From the NCBI RefSeq assembly GCF_017591425.1, contig NW_024465885.1, positions 33,550,501-33,614,500 on the forward strand: DNA of 64,000 bases, written 5' to 3'. The stretch comes from Ochotona curzoniae (Eukaryota; Chordata; Mammalia; Lagomorpha; Ochotonidae). Positions 10,641 through 21,602 of the stretch are shown here, piece after piece. The stretch's first letter is position 1, and each line of letters starts with the position of its first letter. The translations under genes and the position numbers were made by a program. The notes beneath the pieces are model-generated. The model was not told the DNA's origin. It did no database searches and saw only the letters and a list, made by a program, of their open reading frames with translations.

Positions 10641-13264
10641 TAGTATGTATGCCAATTTCTTATTTTTTGTATCTTTGAAAAATAGTATCATTAGCTAAGC
10701 TCAATATTGGTAGATAAGTTGGAGAAACGCTATCTATCTGAATTTTTTTTATAAATTGTTAAAATCTAGATTTTAAAAAAAGCAAATATGACTCAAGGGA
10801 GCAACTACATTTAGACAAAAAAACATGTGATAGCTCTCTCAAGAATTTTTGTAATTAAATAACTCTTGCTGTATTTAAGAATGATATTTTCCGTAAAAGT
10901 AAGCTTTATGCTGGTCTGTATAATTGCGTCAACTTGGCAGCTATTTGATAATTACAATGTATAGGTCATACACCCTAACCTGCTTTTGAGTTATTTAAGC
11001 AGACTTTCTGCAACTTAAGTGAAAGTATCAAGTAAGAAATTATGTTGTTTTCTCATTAAAAATAGAGCTTTTAGTGCCATTTTGAGCAGCACTATTTCAT
11101 CTATGATCTGGAGGTAGCTGTTGCTTGATGATTCTGGTAAAAACTAAAGGTCATGGCTAACTTGATATTAGCATCTTGCGTCTGTACAGTCACAGCAGGA
11201 AGCCTTGCACTTTGCTATGTTTAAAGAAAAGAAGAAATCTGGCTCTCTTGATGATTGAGAAATGGTGTAACTCCTAGCAGCAGGGTTAGTTAGTAAAAGG
11301 ACTTCTCTTTCCCTGAGTAGATCTCTACAGAAAGACTATTTTCAGAGGAAAACATTTTCATGCATCTCTCAAATGCTTTTTCAAAAGGTTATTCTTTAAG
11401 GAAATAGTGAAGCTGTCAAGAATTCTGAAGATCAGACCTCAGAAGCACAAGTTTCCATAACTATTTTTATCTATTAAAATTGTATAAATTGCATGTATTT
11501 TAGTGTAGACATGCAACATCATGAATTTATGATTAAAAATTTGAATTGATGATTACAGTCACTTTTCTCCACTAACATTAAACAGATGTCACATTTATAT
11601 TTGTGACTAAGTTGCATACAGAAAAATGAAAAACTAATTATAAATTATCAGACAGTTAAATAATGTAATCCATTTATAATGCAGAATGTGGATAATATTC
11701 TGTTTTTATTTTAAAAGAAAGTTGGTTCAGTTTCTAAATAAATCCAAATGTAAGACAGTGGGTGTTTATTATTAGCTTTCCAAACTGACCAACAAAATAA
11801 CTTGTGCATAAAGTAAAACCACGTTATTACTAGTGTAATGGGTAAGCCTATCTTGATGGAGTCTTAGTAAAGTCTCAGATGAGAAGCAACAGCAGTTCGG
11901 GAGACCTCTGTTAAGACAGGTTTGCTGTAAGCACAAAAGCAAATTACTAATAAGAAGCATAGCCCTGCATGGTGAAAAAAAGATTGTACCTTTTGTACTT
12001 TTTCTTTGAGAATTTACTTCAGGACACATTAATTTCAAGTTTTTTGTACTTTCTTTAAACTGTACATCAATAGGTTTGGTGATTAGTTTGACAATTTATT
12101 AATTTTGTGACTTGGAAATGTCTCTCTCAGCAAACTGCTGTCTCTTAGAAATGCAAATTAAAGGTGTCACTGCTGATTTGAATCTCTGGAAGTTGATGCA
12201 TCCAAAAACTTTAGTGATTAACAAGCGAGAAGAGGGAGATCTTAGCATAGTTTATTGGAAAAAATGAGGAGACAGAAATTTCTACGCATGGTAGACCATG
12301 TGAGCATCTCAGTAAAGGAGTGACAGCTCAGTGTGCATTCAGGGAAGCACTGTTGTGGACATGAGCCTGGACCCTGCTTCTTCTCCCCTCCTTCCTCTTC
12401 TAGGAACCTGTGGGTTGGGAAACTTGGAATGTGGAAAGAATTCACATAAACAAACCTGCTGGACAACACTGACCATCAGGGTTCCTCTCTATTGGAAAAG
12501 CAAATGACTGTCAGCCCAGTGGTTATAACCTTATTAGCCCAGCAGTCTTGATCCCTTGATTCAGTGAATTCATTTGGCTAAGATAAGCAAGGGCACCTTA
12601 GGCTAGGGGAGATGGACAAGAGCCTGAATCTTGTTTTCAGGACTTGTTTCTTCATTTCATTGCATGTGAATTTATTTTCTTCAAATTTTATTTGGCCCTT
12701 CTTACAAACGTAGGCTAATATCTATCATGTTGCCATAAAATGAGAAAACTTTCTATCAGTCAGCAACTGTCTAGGATAGGAGAATAACATTGGTGGGACC
12801 CTGGGTCCAAGTTGCAATGCCATCTCCTGCTATAAAGATAATGTTGCCATCTGAGTAACACAAAGCTTGGAATTGAGGTTAGGATATCCATTCCCATGTC
12901 ATAAATTGCCCAGTAAGAGATTAAAATAGTTGGAACAGGGCTGTGTGCCAGTGGTGAATGCAAGCCATGGATAAAACTCCGTTCTACCGGCTTTGTCTCA
13001 ATCTTCTCAGACATTGAAAAAAAAAAACACAAAAAGTGCAAAAAAGTTTTTAAAAATATTAAAAATGTGCCTTCACTCTGAAGTCTTAGGCAAGTCTATC
13101 AAATTGTAAATCTGGATATTTTTATTCTTTAAGCTGGTGACTGCCAGCCTAATACACAAAAGAGAGCTCTGCAGGAGTAAGGAGAGACAAAATTTTACCC
13201 AAGTTTGTAAGCACGCTTGTCTGTAATTGTTGGCCACATGGCCATAATGCACAAGTCGTGCCAA
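10641..13264. other. Unique AT-rich DNA without clear elements
   Basis: No transposon or exon is recognised with confidence. A stretch near 12500-12700 has faint SINE-like words. The segment ending in an A run at 13018-13028 could be an old retroposed fragment. Minus-strand frames of 75-93 codons (12242-12469, 12760-13041) have no supporting signals. Confidence 0.35.
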
Positions 13265-13895
13265 AAGAAAATAGTGTGTTTCGGGATTCCAGGATTCCAG
13301 GCCTTGGGGCTGGGGACAGCTTGCAATCCCCCACAGAGTGGCAACTGTGGCAGGGTGCCCCTGCCGGGCGGTATCTAACACTGGAAACCCAGGCCAATGC
13401 CACTACTGAAAGGCTGAGTCCTTGTCTTTGGGTGGCCAGTGCACCAAATGGTGCCAGGCTCTGCCTGCTGGCTGCCTAGCAGCGAGCTCTGGGGTTCTTA
13501 CAATATGAAGTAGCTGCTTAGGGACACCCATGAATAAGGCCAGCGTTAGAGTAGGTGAGACATGAATTCTTGGTGATTCTCAGTAACAGGATCAGGAAAC
13601 TTTGGGGCAAGACTGGGACTGAGACCTGGTGGTTTCAAGGGAAAGGTCCAAAAGATCTATTTGGGCCAGACTGATTCACCAGCCAAATTAGGAATCCTGA
13701 GATGGGTTGTTAACATAGAACATCACTGACCACCACACACCAGTGCACACCAAAGCTGTGGATGGGGGCCTGTCTGACAGGGCTAGGTACCATTACTTGA
13801 CTGGGTGGTAGAATAGTGTACTGATTACATTTGGCAGGGTCAAGACACCAACCAGTGCGCGAGAGAATTTAATCCGGGGGTAAACTCTATTGGGG
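13265..13895 (+). mobile_element. GC-rich retroposon, 5' fragment (copy A)
   Basis: Homologous by eye to 51620-51930 of the intact copy. Shared words are gtgcccctgccgggcgg, ccagtgcaccaaatggtgcc, aggctctgcctgctggc, tgcctagcagcgagctctg, agggacacccatgaataagg, ccagcgttagagtaggtgag and gactgagacct. Its later part (accagtgcacacc, ttggcagggtca, accagtgcgcgagagaat) matches copy C at 23364-23490. Homology stops near 13895, so the VNTR-like middle and the 3' end are absent, and coding-like sequence follows directly. The 100-codon minus-strand frames here are GC-driven shadows. Confidence 0.7.
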
Positions 13896-14390
13896 AAAGG
13901 TGGCCTATTATTCTAAGCAATATAGTCAACGGCAACAGGATGCCCCTCATTCTCAAAGGCCATCAGTGCATCAAGTTAATCACAATCTTGAAAACAATCC
14001 TGGCAAAATTTTGCCATGGATCCTTAGAAGCACAGCTTCAGCTATCACCTGCTACCCTCCTCAGCATGAAGATAGAACCTCTGACATACTCATTGATTCA
14101 GAAATTCTTTGATTCAGATCAAGCATATTACCAGTCTAGGTCTGATACAACATGTGCATTGGAATTATGTAAGCAAATTCTCCCAGTGTCAGATTTTAAA
14201 AAGTATACACAGCTGGTTACCCAGGCAGATGTACGTTTGCTTAGAACTTGGAAGTATGGATCTCCTTTTGACCAATTCCAGCCTAAATAGGAGGGGTCTC
14301 AAGTAGTGTTACTTACTATGCCTATTTCATTTAAAATGTAATGTGTTCCAAGTTTGATGCATCTGGCAAGAAATAAACATTAGTTCTGGA
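13896..14390 (+). pseudogene. Coding-like terminal segment with poly(A) signal, frameshifted, gene unknown
   Basis: From about 13900 one frame stays open for 70 codons (AYYSKQYSQRQQDAPHSQ near the start, HEDRTSDILIDSEIL at the end) and stops at about 14110. The +1 frame then continues the protein-like reading (DSDQAYYQSRSDTTCALELC to WKYGSPFDQFQPK) to a tag stop at 14288. This suggests a broken coding sequence with a single frameshift near 14100. A short 3' UTR follows with an aataaa signal near 14372. No poly(A) tract or target-site duplication is visible, so a processed copy is not proven; a terminal exon of a gene on this strand is the alternative. I do not recognise the protein. Confidence 0.35.
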
Positions 14391-14735
14391 GTGTTCATTC
14401 AAATCTTATTACTCTTGTCAGCCAATGGAAGACTTTACTTTTAAATAAGATAAGTAAAATATTTGGTTTTGTCATATTGAGATTCTTTGCAAAAGATATG
14501 TCTTAGAATGCATATTGATAAGAAAAAAGAGTGTGTTATATTCAGAGTTAATGCAATCTTACATTTACTCCAACTGTAGCATGCTCACTGAAAGGGATAT
14601 TGCATGCTTTTACACCCAAACATAGTCTACCAGAATTATTTGGGAAAAAGGTAGTTTCCCTTTTGCAAAAGGGAAAGAACCTAGTTTCTATTTTCCCAGC
14701 TTGTCCTTCCTGATTGACAATTTTGTTTCTTTCAG
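14391..14735. other. AT-rich interval upstream of a candidate exon
   Basis: No element is recognised. If 14736-14861 is an exon, this is its upstream intron and it ends in a strong pyrimidine tract. A 75-codon minus-strand frame (14548-14775) is unsupported. Confidence 0.35.
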
Positions 14736-14861
14736 AGTCTGACAGATTTCCAGAGTAATGATAATATACAGCCATCAGAACTATTGATGATAACTAGCCA
14801 AAAGTCTTCTGATCCTGAAGATGATACATTAGAAACTGAGAAGACATATCTCTACCTGTGA
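14736..14861 (+). CDS. Candidate terminal coding exon, plus strand, gene unknown
   Basis: The tract attttgtttctttcag is a strong 3' splice site. From the next base the frame is open for 41 codons to a TGA at 14859. It starts SLTDFQSNDNIQPSELLM and continues with an acidic stretch SSDPEDDTLETEK. The hydrophilic acidic composition is typical of disordered protein termini. No good donor follows, so it would be a last exon; no poly(A) signal is visible close downstream. It has no visible connection with the coding-like segment ending at 14290. Confidence 0.3.
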   Translation, partial: SLTDFQSNDNIQPSELLMITSQKSSDPEDDTLETEKTYLYL

Positions 14862-15044
14862 TATGCCAGATCTGCAACCCTGAGGCAGCAAGAAGCTTCA
14901 GTGATGAATCTTCCTCTTTACCCCATCCTTAACATTTTTGGGTGGAAATATTTTAGAGGAAAGTAATGTGGTATAGATAAACAGGAGGCTAGGTAGAGTT
15001 TGCATGAGTTGGGCTCCTCAAAGCCTTATATTTTCTTTTTACCT

Positions 15045-15086
<42 letters not shown>

Positions 15087-16120
15087 CAACTCAACTTCCT
15101 AAAATGCCCATGTGACTCCATTGGGGAACAAAGGAGGAGCAGCCATGAGGATATATTGATATTAACCTCCACATAGTTTATGGAGGTTTCATAAACTTTC
15201 ACATGTGTTTAAACCTGATAGAGTGCCAACTGCAACCTCGTAAAGGAGATGTGAAAAGACGGAAAATCTTTTTTTTTTGTTTTCACTATGGATCATGGTT
15301 GGAGGTGTTACTCAAATTTTGTCTGTTTCTTAATTGGTCTCTATGGGTAACAGATGGCCCACTCACACCTGACACTTCACTTGTGTGTGAATGCAAGTGC
15401 ACTTTTTTCACATTTATCCTTATTTGTACCTATGTGTCAATTGCATACATAACACATCACAAACAGACAAAAAATAAGATCTACTTATACCTATGCAACT
15501 TTTAATGGACTATCTGTTATGCACACCAAATTCTGCTTTCATATTTATTCAGAAACGAAAGGCCTCTCTTTCTATAAGAGTTGCAATGTCTAGGATTTGG
15601 GGGAGGACTGAACAATGTTACAGATAAAACAGATAAAATGCTAAGATTTGTAGGTACAATGAAAGAAGTTTGAAATGGCTTGAAATGTATTTGTTTATTC
15701 AGCTGAATTGAGTGTTTCTTATTATGAAAAAAACAGCTCTTTAAGCAAATAAGAACAGAACAGTAAAATAACAAAGGAAGACTAAATCAATGAACAACCC
15801 ATTGCTAAAATTACAGGACCAAATTAACACCTACTTTTATTAACCTTGAATTTAAACTGTGTAAACTCATCAATCAAACCCCATATATTAGTAAACTGGA
15901 TTAAAAACACAAAACCCATCTATTTGTTCCCTACAGGAGACATATCTCCCTAACAAAGATCAGTAGACACTATGTCTCATGGATTTAGATTTTTTATTAG
16001 TTTCATCTCTTCAAAACACTTTCTTCCAATTAAATTATTCAGTGACTCATAGATTGCACAGAAGCATCATTTTCTTCAAGAAGGTTCTTGATTTCCTTTT
16101 TCATTTCTTCAGCGACACAC
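14862..16120. other. Unique sequence with one trinucleotide repeat
   Basis: Apart from the (AAT)n run at 15047-15085, no repeat family is recognised. A 100-codon plus-strand frame (15203-15505) and an 85-codon minus-strand frame (15517-15774) have no supporting splice or start signals. Confidence 0.35.
15047..15085. repeat. (AAT)n microsatellite
   Basis: About thirteen consecutive aat units without interruption. It is likely polymorphic. Confidence 0.95.
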
Positions 16121-16129
16121 ATTAGTTAT

Positions 16130-16510
16130 TCACTAGCATGATATTCTTCATGATGTTTTTATGTTTTTAATTTCTTTTTTTTTTTTGCTTCCGATTGTTG
16201 ATTATATTTTGTGGCTTTTCATTTAAGAGGATGTATAGAAACTGTGTAATGGAGATTATCATATCCAGATGTAAGGACTCCCAATAAAACTGTTTACTCT
16301 ATCTTGACAATAGGATACTGGGCACTCTGTCACTGTCTGTGTCCACAATGATGGATCTATGGCTGTGTATGAAGAACTATACTAGTGGTATAGGGTAACT
16401 CAGTGTGAGAAGAGGGAATTGGGAAGTGGATAAAGGAAATCCCACAATCTATGGAACTGTATCATAAAATGATATTTGTAAAAAGAACTAAAGTTAAAAA
16501 AAATTAGGAG
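16130..16510 (+). mobile_element. LINE-1 3' UTR, family II, plus strand
   Basis: Parallel to 5400-5848 and 35785-36597: ggatgtatagaaactgtgta, gattatcatatccagatgta, gacaataggatactgggcac, gaaatcccacaatctatgg and the terminal aactgtatcataaaatg, then an A-rich end. It is 5'-truncated and non-coding. Confidence 0.75.
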
Positions 16511-16614
16511 GGCAAGTAGATTAGTGTGTTTTTCAAAATAAATGTGTATTTAGAAACATAAGCAGTGGTTATTGCAGTCTTATCTTTCTTGGTAACAATG
16601 TATGCCTCACAGCT

Positions 16615-16965
16615 AGTGTTGTGGTGTGGTGGGTTAAGATTCTGTGTGCAATATGTCCCAATTCATGACCTGTGCTTCTTTTCTGATATCTTCCTGAATA
16701 TACCTGATCGAGGAGAAAAAGATGGCTCAAATACTTGGATTCGTTCTGAACTCAATGATAAAAACTGCTCAGATGGAATTCCACATTCCTGGTGTTAGTC
16801 TGACCCAGCCCTTCCAGTTGCAGCCATTTGTGGAACAAAGTAACTTTTTTTTTAAAACTTTCTCCTCTTCTCTTACATTTTATTCTCCCCTCTTTTCTCT
16901 GCTCTACTTATCTCCTCTTCTCTCCACTCTACTTCCTTTTGTAACTCTTTCAAGTAAATGTATTT
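16615..16965 (+). mobile_element. Old CSINE with expanded pyrimidine tail, plus strand
   Basis: The body words ttgtggtgtggtgggttaag, aaaagatggctcaaatactt and tgcagccatttgtgg fit an older C-repeat. From 16857 to 16955 it continues into a long tract of ctctt/tctcc units, an expansion of the ctctctgtctctcc segment near the SINE 3' end. A 195-codon open frame (16722-17309) crosses this SINE and the next and is read-through. Confidence 0.65.
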
Positions 16966-16983
16966 ACTTAAAAGCAATCTATA

Positions 16984-17311
16984 GGGCCTGGCGTGGAGGA
17001 CTAGCAGCTAAAGCCCTCATCCTGAACATGCCAGGATCCCATAGGGTCTCCAGTTCTGATGCCACCGGCCATGCTTCCCATCCAGCTCCCTGCTTATGGG
17101 TTGGGCAAGCACTAGAGGACGGCCCAAAGCCTTGGGACCCTGCACCTGCATGGAGACCTGGAAGAGCTCCTGGCTCCCGGCTTTGGATCGGCACAGCACA
17201 AGCCGTTGCAGTCACTTGGGGAGTTAATCATCAGACGGATGATCTTTCTGTCTCTCCTCCTCTCTCTATATCTGATTTTGCAGTAAAAACAAATAAATCT
17301 TTTTTTTAAAA
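16984..17311 (+). mobile_element. Full-length CSINE with perfect 14-bp target-site duplication
   Basis: Starts gggcctggcgtggaggacta and has the A-box-region word ctagcagctaaagcc, the B-box region ccagttctgatgcc (degraded), cggcccaaagccttgggacc and the aaacaaataaatctttt tail. The 14-mer aaaagcaatctata is present at 16970-16983 and 17312-17325. Confidence 0.95.
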
Positions 17312-17335
17312 AAAAGCAATCTATACCACTACATT

Positions 17336-17640
17336 TGTGGATGTAAGCATTTAATTTAGTTGGTAAAATGTTGCGTCGTGAATTTGGATTACCTGGGTTT
17401 GCTCTCCAGGTCTTGCTCCTGACTTCGTTACACTGCAGATCTTGGGAAGTATGATTGATTTTCCAACTAACTATGTTTCTGCAACCAATAAGGCAAACCT
17501 GTACTGCGTATCCTGCCTCAAGCTTTGGATCTCTTATAACCGGAGCCACGGTGAACAATCGGCACATGTGCGAGAGGATATTTATCTGTCGGTCTTTCTG
17601 TTTCCTTTTATCCTCTCGCAAATATATTAGAAATAAATAG
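17336..17640 (+). mobile_element. Old CSINE, plus strand
   Basis: Diverged copy of an older C-repeat type, recognised by cctgggtttgctctccaggt, the gtactgcgtatcctgcctca block and a tail ending in agaaataaatagaaatt. It is the third plus-strand SINE in a row. Confidence 0.5.
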
Positions 17641-18075
17641 AAATTTAAAATTCAAATTCCCCTGTCGTTGTAACCAGTAGAATAATAAATCATGTCAGTG
17701 AGTCACCATGTGAAAAACTGCCATTTCAGTGCCATAAGCCAAAGTGCTTTTGATAATTAAGATTTAAAATCTATCATATTTCAGTTATGATGAGTAAAAT
17801 CATTTTCTTCAGTTGATGGAACTCATGACTGCTCTTGAAGACCAAGATAGAGCTTCAATTAGAATGCACAGGTACAAAAAAGTTTTAGGAAGAAATGATC
17901 ATTTTGAAAGCAAATTAACTATCTACAAAAGATAATTCAAGTTCAACAAATTCTGTGAAAATGACATATAGAGTATTCTTAGAAGGCGGATGTATATTGT
18001 TGCCCTTAATGTTCCAACATTGTTTATGGAACACTCAAAGATTCAATGGTTGAATAGTTCAGATTCTCAATAATA
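17641..18075. other. AT-rich interval, no element recognised
   Basis: Unique AT-rich DNA up to the left edge of the duplicated 116-bp block. No coding or repeat signal is seen. Confidence 0.4.
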
Positions 18076-18191
18076 CCACAGAACATGGTTCAAGTCCTTG
18101 GGTCTCTAAATTCATACAGGAGATCTGAGGAAACTCTTAGCTCAGCCTTTGCACACACTTGGGGAATGAGCCAGATGGAGAACAAGCTCTT
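18076..18191 (+). repeat. Exact duplicate of an old SINE 3' half (left copy)
   Basis: All 116 bases, starting ccacagaacatggttcaagt and ending aacaagctctt, are identical to 18783-18898, a constant offset of 707 bp. The flanks differ, and no SINE 5' half precedes this copy. The intact SINE at 18660-18905 is therefore the likely source. Confidence 0.95.
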
Positions 18192-18659
18192 CTTACCATA
18201 AATCTAATTATATTATACAACCTAAAATAATAGGAAAAAATTATTTAGAAGACAAAATTGACACTAAACTGAATAGTCAAAATACGGGACGAAATTAAAA
18301 CCACAATGAGTGGTGATAATAAGTTAACCAATTGGAAAACTATTGAGATATTCTCTAATCTCATATTGTATCATGATAGAAATTTTAGAGAATTAATATT
18401 TTAAAGTTAAAACTGCAAAACACATTTGAATAAACATAATTTTAGTATGAAAATAAGAATGTATACTCTTAATAGTGAAATCACAAATGCAAAGTTAGAA
18501 AACAAAGAAAAAAATGAAAAGTTTCAGCAGTGTGGTCAAAATTATACACAAGAAAAATATAAAACAAAAATATTCCAAAAACATGCTCTAGGATGAATCA
18601 GTGTATTAAATATTTAAAGCTTTAACACTTTAAAGAATTATCTAATAAAATCTATATCA

Positions 18660-18905
18660 TGGAGACAGACCACAGTGGCCTAACAAGCTAATTCTCTGCT
18701 CTACCAACACCCCATATGGGCACAAGTTTTAGTGTGAGTTCTCCACTTCCAATACAGCTACATGCTTATGGCCTGGGAAAAGCCACAGAACATGGTTCAA
18801 GTCCTTGGGTCTCTAAATTCATACAGGAGATCTGAGGAAACTCTTAGCTCAGCCTTTGCACACACTTGGGGAATGAGCCAGATGGAGAACAAGCTCTTTC
18901 TTTTG
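18660..18905 (+). mobile_element. Old CSINE carrying the right copy of the 116-bp duplication
   Basis: A diverged SINE from agaccacagtggcctaacaa through accccatatgggcacaag to gaatgagccagatggag. Its 3' half (18783-18898) is repeated exactly 707 bp upstream. The SINE is old, so the identity reflects a recent copying event rather than a recent SINE insertion. Confidence 0.75.
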
Positions 18906-19699
18906 TTTTTACTGTTCATGTAGGGAATTACATGCTGTGTCTGTCACAGGCCCCTGCTACCTTAACCTCATTGCAGGAGTTAGTTCATGGATAAATGGAT
19001 AGTTAAATGATTTAAATAAGTTTCTTTGACAGATAGCATTTTTATTGTGTTAATTTGTTCTTTGTGCTTTCTGCACATGCTCTACAGCTAAATTTAAGAA
19101 GAAAATCAGCTGTCTCAGCTTATGCTACAATTTTATGCTTACAATTTTACAACTTTTTTTGTTAACTGCTGCAATTAATATTTTAAAATACACTAATAAT
19201 CCAGTTTCGTCTTATATGAAAATCTTAAGAATCTTGTTTGATAGAGCTATCTTCAGGAAAGCACTAAGAGGATTAAATTAATGCAATCATAAGATTTCAT
19301 CATTACGAGGAATTACCCAGGAAAGCTAATTTTACAAGTGTATGAAGTTGATATATCACACAGTTCTGGAAGTTCATGTCCAAGATTGTTTGACTTCTGA
19401 TGAGAGTGGCAATGGTAGATGTGCAGCACACATGTAGGAAAAATAAACTTTGAGCTACAGGTAAGAAAGTTACTGAACATAACATAGTTTCTATAACTAG
19501 CTTTCTTATGAAAACTGGCAATTGAGAGCACACTCCGAACAACTCTTGGACCTTCTACTTGGTACAACTAAATATAAAAATTTAGTTAGTTTTACACCTG
19601 TTTCATATTATTAACTTACAATCTAAGGCATGGAAACCTAACATATACCAACTCCTGTTCAAAGGTAAAATGACTTGCTCTTCATATATATAATAATTA
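18906..19699. other. AT-rich interval, no element recognised
   Basis: Unique sequence. Overlapping minus-strand frames of 79 and 84 codons (19303-19567) have no splice or start support. Confidence 0.4.
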
Positions 19700-19990
19700 C
19701 AGGATCCATGTGGGATGCATCACCTTCAATGCTAGAACCCTTTATGGTGGCTAATTTTAGTTCTGACTGCTCTGTTTTTTAATCCAATTCCTTGTTAATG
19801 CTCCCCGGGAAACAGAAGGTGGTCCAAATCCTTGGATCCCTCCCCACCTATATGGGAAACTCAGATGAAGAAACTGGCTCCTGGATGCTGCCTGGACCAG
19901 CCCTAGTCACTGCAGCCATATGGATTGTGAATCAGTAGATTTTCTCTCTCTTTCCAAATAAATATATTGTTAAAAAAAAAAAAAAAAAAC
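19700..19990 (+). mobile_element. CSINE with long A tail, plus strand
   Basis: Recognised by aggatccatgtgggatgcat at its 5' side, ggtggtccaaatccttggat in the middle and a final poly(A) run at 19972-19989. The pol III boxes are degraded. Confidence 0.75.
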
Positions 19991-21292
19991 AACAACTAAA
20001 ACTGGCATCTGAGATTCAAGGTAAACTTACTTAGCTGGGAATTTGTAAAATCCAAAACAAGCTCCAAGGTATAATTTTGGACAGACATGAGGTATATATT
20101 TCTGTTCCAAAATAAGTATTATGAATCAGAAAGGAATACTAGGCTCGAAGCAAGTCTGCAGTATATTAAGGCAAATACCAAGCTTTTTTCTGGTACCCAA
20201 GTTATAATGTAGCATAGGACGTGTTTTCAATGGCTTTAGCAGCTCCACGCTTGTGGTGTTGCTTGTTACATCTGACAGATTATTGTTCAAGGGCTGGAGA
20301 TTCTCTACCACAGCTATGATACTTATTTCCACACTCCTAGGCCCCAGGATGTCCATGAAGTGGCTCTTCTTTTGCTACAGGCTTATGCTTGGGGTATTGA
20401 TTGTTTGACACAGCACACTCTCTTGCCATTATAGTTCTGTTGGTCTCTGCCCACATGGATAGCCTCTGATTCCAGATGCAGATAAATATACATTTCCTGG
20501 GTGAGCGTGATGCATTGTCCACCTTCACGTTGGCTTTATTTTTTAGCTTCACCATAAATCACCAAATCAAGGCCTCCATTCAGGGACTCTAACCCTACAG
20601 TGTAACTCTGTCTGGCTTCCCATACTTTTCTTTGGAATCCTAGTGAAAATGAATATGACCCCAATTATTGCATTCTACGTACCTGCCAAACCAGTATCAT
20701 GTGGATGATATCCATATTCCAGTTACATGAAGTGCACCCACACCTGATTTGTTAGCTGATTTTGAGAAAATGAAACCCAAGAGAAGTTGGCTAAAATAAC
20801 TCTGGAACTTTATCAAATAATTGCGTCCTTCTGGATTCTGGGCCGATTACAGATAAGGAAGCCTCAAAGATCACCAGAGCATCTTCTGGATCTTTCTCCA
20901 ATGTCTTGCACACAGATTGTCTTACCTGAGCTAATGTCATTCTACAAGTGATTTCTCTGTTGTATCCTGTTCTGCTGAATGCCTATTTCCTTTGTACTGT
21001 TCCTTGCTAAGTTGCAAATTCTCCAGATTTTTCTCCTTTGTTTCATTTTGCTTTTGATTTACACATTACATCCAATTAAGATTGGTTGTATCCTATGTGT
21101 CTTGATGTTTTGAAGTCTTTACCAAATGCAATACCAATTAGGAATAATTTGGGAAGTTAAAATCCAGAATCAGGTGGCTTTATTGATTTGTTTACAATGA
21201 GTATGCCAATGGCAGAGAGCACAGAGAGCAAGTGGTTGGCAGCTCAAGTGAGAAACCAGGGAGAGTGACAGTCCGACAGTACCCAACTCAAC
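19991..21292. other. Mixed-composition segment, possibly an old retroposed or LTR sequence
   Basis: This stretch is less AT-rich than its surroundings. Two minus-strand frames that would join by a frameshift (20337-20555 and 20126-20356) look more protein-like than average, with words such as VVENLQPLNNNLSDV. No family or gene is recognised, and no target-site duplication is seen. The last 130 bp end at an inverted SINE. Confidence 0.3.
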
Positions 21293-21602
21293 TTTTTTTT
21301 TTTTTTTATCTTGAAGGGGGATTACTGAGAGAAAGAGAGACACAGAAAGATCTTCCATCACTGGTTCATTCCCCAAATGCCCACAATGGCTGGATCTGAG
21401 CTGATCTAAAGCCAAGAACCACAAGTTTCTTCCAGATCTCCCACATATGTGTAGGGTGTCAAGCATCTGGGCCATTATCTGCTTACTTTTCTACACCCTA
21501 AGCAGAGACCTGGGTCAGAAATGCAGTAGCAATGGCATGTACCAACACACATATAGGATGCTTACAAGTAGAGGATTAGCTTGTTGAGCCATTGTGCCAG
21601 CC
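21293..21602 (-). mobile_element. CSINE, minus strand
   Basis: A T run at 21293-21307 is the reversed tail. It is followed by gagagaaagagagacacaga, atcttccatcactggttcat and a 5' end at tgagccattgtgccagccc. The hexamer caactt on both sides is too short to be a reliable target-site duplication. Confidence 0.85.

Noticed and set aside
12500..12700. Possible SINE head (agcccagtggttataacc)
   Set aside because: Only one short word fits; the body and tail are not recognisable.
16722..17309. 195-codon plus-strand open frame
   Set aside because: It crosses a pyrimidine tract and two SINEs; the C-terminal 110 codons are plain SINE translation.
17112..17621. 169-codon minus-strand open frame
   Set aside because: Antisense read-through of two adjacent SINEs, with no independent coding evidence.
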